This document shows positions 8,006 to 10,000 of a stretch of DNA of 10,000 nt, one piece after another. The translations under genes and the position numbers were made by a program. How positions within the stretch are numbered: position 1 is the stretch's first letter; every line of letters starts with the position of its first letter. Source of the stretch: Glandiceps talaboti (taxonomy: Eukaryota; Hemichordata; Enteropneusta; Spengelidae); assembly GCF_964340395.1 (NCBI RefSeq), contig NC_135570.1:257501-267500 (forward strand). The letters are read 5' to 3'. The notes beneath the pieces were generated by a model. That model did not search any database, was not told the DNA's origin, and was given only the letters and a program-made list of their open reading frames with translations.

Positions 8006-8830
8006 GACTTCCTTACACTTAGGACTACATTATCAATGTGTGAGAGGAAATGGGAACTCTTTTACACGAAGGCGTTGAGGGAAGGACAGGTGAACAGTTA
8101 GATACGTCATGTATTATGTGTGGGTTTCAAAACCACTTCCGATAACTTATTTGCATATCCGTTGGGCTAGTAGTACCCACTGCTCATCGCTCAACTGTAA
8201 TCACATTTAATTATAATAAAAACTGTCGCCGCTTGTTTAATGTACGTGCTGAGGGTGTATATTCCTGCTATTAAATGTCGTAATTTTGTTTACTCGATAC
8301 TTCCATTACCTTGGTTTCATTTTGAAAGACTTATACAATCGCTACAACAAAAGATAATGATTCGCCTGTCAATCACATACATACATTTATCAATATACAA
8401 TATGAATGGCAGGTTATTAAACAAAATAGATCAAATTACCGTACGTAAGTTTATATCAAATCAGTTTTCATCAGTGTCAGCAGTATAGTATTTCTGACGA
8501 TGAACGTACATGATGGGGACATGTACTGCAGCTATAAGTCACATTGTGGATGTAATTTCCACTGATTCTCTCACAATGTAAACTGCATTATGAAGTAGTA
8601 GTGGAGGGGCAGATAATGATTGCTAAGCATTATTTATAAATTATTTTACTAAACGTTGTCTTATTATGTAATGAAATAGAGTAATACAACACAAACCTCA
8701 GTCCAAGTCTTGATAACTGAAGAAGAGATTTCTCCATTGGAAAGATGAGGGTCCAATGCTGTGAAGAGTAGATATAAATGATAACAAGTACTGTAACTTA
8801 ACAATTTCATGCTTATGTGATTGTCTTACT

Positions 8831-8886
8831 GCTTATAAATTCAACTAAGCGTCCCAACATTGGAATGTTCAGTTAAATTTATAAGT
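8831..8886. repeat. Nested inverted repeat (hairpin)
   Basis: CTTATAAATTCAACT (8832-8846) pairs with AGTTAAATTTATAAG (8871-8885) at 14 of 15 positions, and G8831/T8886 adds a possible G-U pair. The 24-bp interior contains a second perfect stem AACATT-GG-AATGTT. On RNA this would be a two-level hairpin of about 56 nt, shorter than a usual animal miRNA precursor. No function is assigned. Confidence 0.8.
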
Positions 8887-9024
8887 TGTCTATATCTTGT
8901 GAGCTGCAGCTGATTACACATATCAGGTCTTAAAACATAGGCTTTGCAAAAAAGGTCTCACATTGAGCTGTATTTGGAGATACATGTACTTCAGCCAACA
9001 GGTTTTTCTCTTTCAATGTTGATT

Positions 9025-9044
9025 ATGGGTAGATATCTACCCAT
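9025..9044. repeat. Perfect 20-bp palindrome
   Basis: ATGGGTAGAT (9025-9034) is followed directly by its exact reverse complement ATCTACCCAT (9035-9044). It could be a dimeric protein-binding site or simply a cruciform-prone sequence. A second stem, AAGGACAT (9103-9110) with ATGTCCTT (9116-9123), lies about 60 bp downstream. Confidence 0.93.
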
Positions 9045-9216
9045 GATATCTAATGGATGGGAGAGGATGTCCCCCTCCCACAGCAAGCACTTTTTTGAAA
9101 TTAAGGACATGTAGGATGTCCTTTCGTGGCATAAAATTTCAAACCAGACACATTATTGAAAATGAGTAATTGGTATTTGAAATTGTCTCTCAATACCCCA
9201 ATTTTACTTTCAAAAC

Positions 9217-10000
9217 ATTATTATACAACTGTATGGCTATACTGTCTACTTGTAAGCTATATTATTATACAACTGTATGGCTATACTGTCTACTTGTAAG
9301 CTATATTATTATACAAATGTATGGCTATACTGTCTACTTGTAAGCTATATTATTATACAACTGTATGGCTATACTGTCTACTTGTAAGCTATATTATTAT
9401 ACAAATGTATGGCTATACTGTCTACTTGTAAGCTATATTATTATACAAATGTATGGCTATACTGTCTACTTGTAAGCTATATTATTATACAACTGTATGG
9501 CTATACTGTCTACTTGTAAGCTATATTATTATACAACTGTATGGCTATACTGTCTACTTGTAAGCTATATTATTATACAAATGTATGGCTATACTGTCTA
9601 CTTGTAAGCTATATTATTATACAACTGTATGGCTATACTGTCTACTTGTAAGCTATATTATTATACAACTGTATGGCTATACTGTCTACTTGTAAGCTAT
9701 ATTATTATACAACTGTATGGCTATACTGTCTACTTGTAAGCTATATTATTATACAACTGTATGGCTATACTGTCTACTTGTAAGCTATATTATTATACAA
9801 CTGTATGGCTATACTGTCTACTTGTAAGCTACATTATTATACAACTGTATGGCTATACTGTCTACTTGTAAGCTATATTATTATACAACTGTATGGCTAT
9901 ACTGTCTACTTGTAAGCTATATTATTATACAACTGTATGGCTATACTGTCTACTTGTAAGCTACATTATTATACAACTGTATGGCTATACTGTCTACTTG
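9217..10000. repeat. 44-bp minisatellite, 17.8 copies, running off the window
   Basis: Units begin ATTATTATACAAMTGTATGG every 44 bp from 9217 to 9965 and end CTACTTGTAAGCTAY. Copies are almost identical. Variants are C or A at unit base 13 (A at 9317, 9405, 9449 and 9581; C elsewhere) and T or C at unit base 44 (C at 9832 and 9964). The left boundary is sharp; the right boundary lies outside the window. Each unit contains the short inverted repeat ATACA-AM-TGTAT, and the variable base is in its loop. There are no unique spacers and no conserved frame. Confidence 0.97.

Larger units (their letters stand above)
7129..8010. mobile_element. Non-autonomous DNA transposon-like element with CAGGG termini (hAT-like?)
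   Basis: The element proper is 7134-8005 (872 bp). Its left end CAGGGTTCTCCCCAGCTTG and the reverse complement of its right end CAGGGATCTCCTCACGCTGG match at 16 of 19 aligned bases with one 1-bp gap. Similarity continues inward to CCGGACACT (left, 7162-7170) and CCGGACGCT (right, reverse strand, 7979-7971), giving imperfect inverted repeats of about 36 bp. GACTT directly flanks both ends (7129-7133 and 8006-8010), like a 5-bp target-site duplication. No transposase frame is present, so it would depend on proteins made elsewhere. CAGGG ends suit hAT elements, but those usually make 8-bp duplications, so the superfamily is uncertain. Confidence 0.7.
8011..9216. other. Unique stretch with several short hairpins
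   Basis: No supported gene. An 82-codon ATG frame at 8240-8488 has no recognisable domain, is AT-driven (rich in I, S, L, N) and is of chance length. Structured items are ACATTGTG/CACAATGT arms (8541-8548 and 8572-8579), the nested hairpin at 8831-8886, the 10-bp palindrome AGCTGCAGCT (8902-8911), the 20-bp palindrome at 9025-9044 and an 8-bp stem at 9103-9123. A TACATGTA word is at 8981-8988. Confidence 0.45.

Noticed and set aside
7126-8013. 8-bp target duplication expected of a typical hAT insertion
   Set aside because: The 8 bases outside each end (AGTGACTT on the left, GACTTCCT on the right) do not match as a whole. Only the 5-bp GACTT next to both ends is shared.
265-8156. Four ATTTGCAT octamers in the same orientation (265, 3126, 7188, 8149)
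   Set aside because: Only modestly above a rough chance expectation for AT-rich DNA, and widely spaced in unrelated contexts. Only the one inside the element has supporting structure.
8240-8488. 82-codon ATG frame on the plus strand
   Set aside because: Composition follows the AT-rich background, no family is recognised and no flanking gene structure is seen.

Overview
The window looks like non-coding DNA from an animal nuclear genome, AT-rich (about two thirds A+T by eye) and dense in tandem repeats. No protein-coding gene, rRNA or tRNA can be supported. The longest frames outside repeats (75-82 codons) are about what chance gives in DNA of this composition, show no family signature and have no exon context. 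Nothing suggests bacterial or phage DNA: there are no packed genes, operons or ribosome-binding sites. Many microsatellites and minisatellites, a small non-autonomous DNA-transposon-like element and repeated TACATGTA words fit an invertebrate, plausibly a marine mollusc or similar animal. The taxon is inference.

Layout. 1-429 is AT-rich unique DNA with homeodomain-like words. 430-699 is a five-copy 53-bp minisatellite. 700-1686 is unique and contains a perfect 30-bp palindrome at 733-762. 1687-1801 is a pentanucleotide mosaic (TGACA, TGATG, TGACG, TGAAA), followed by an ATTAC run at 1850-1870. 2595-2985 is a GACA microsatellite with a repeated, more complex interruption. 3154-3380 is a 61-bp minisatellite with a nested 22-bp triplication. 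4236-4284 is a TGTA run. 5087-5990 is a 16-copy 55-bp minisatellite arranged in a 330-bp higher-order pattern. 5991-7128 is mostly unique and has a possible TATA promoter near 6563. 7129-8010 is an 872-bp element with imperfect terminal inverted repeats beginning CAGGG and a GACTT direct flank on both sides. It contains CRE, YY1-like and TATA motifs and a subterminal hairpin. 8011-9216 is unique DNA with several hairpins. 9217 to the end is a 44-bp minisatellite that continues past the window.

Tandem arrays fill about 27% of the window. The most informative signals are the phased C/T variant in the 55-bp array, which records amplification in six-unit blocks, and the newly delimited transposon-like element. 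No gene system is visible; function, if any, would be regulatory or structural.
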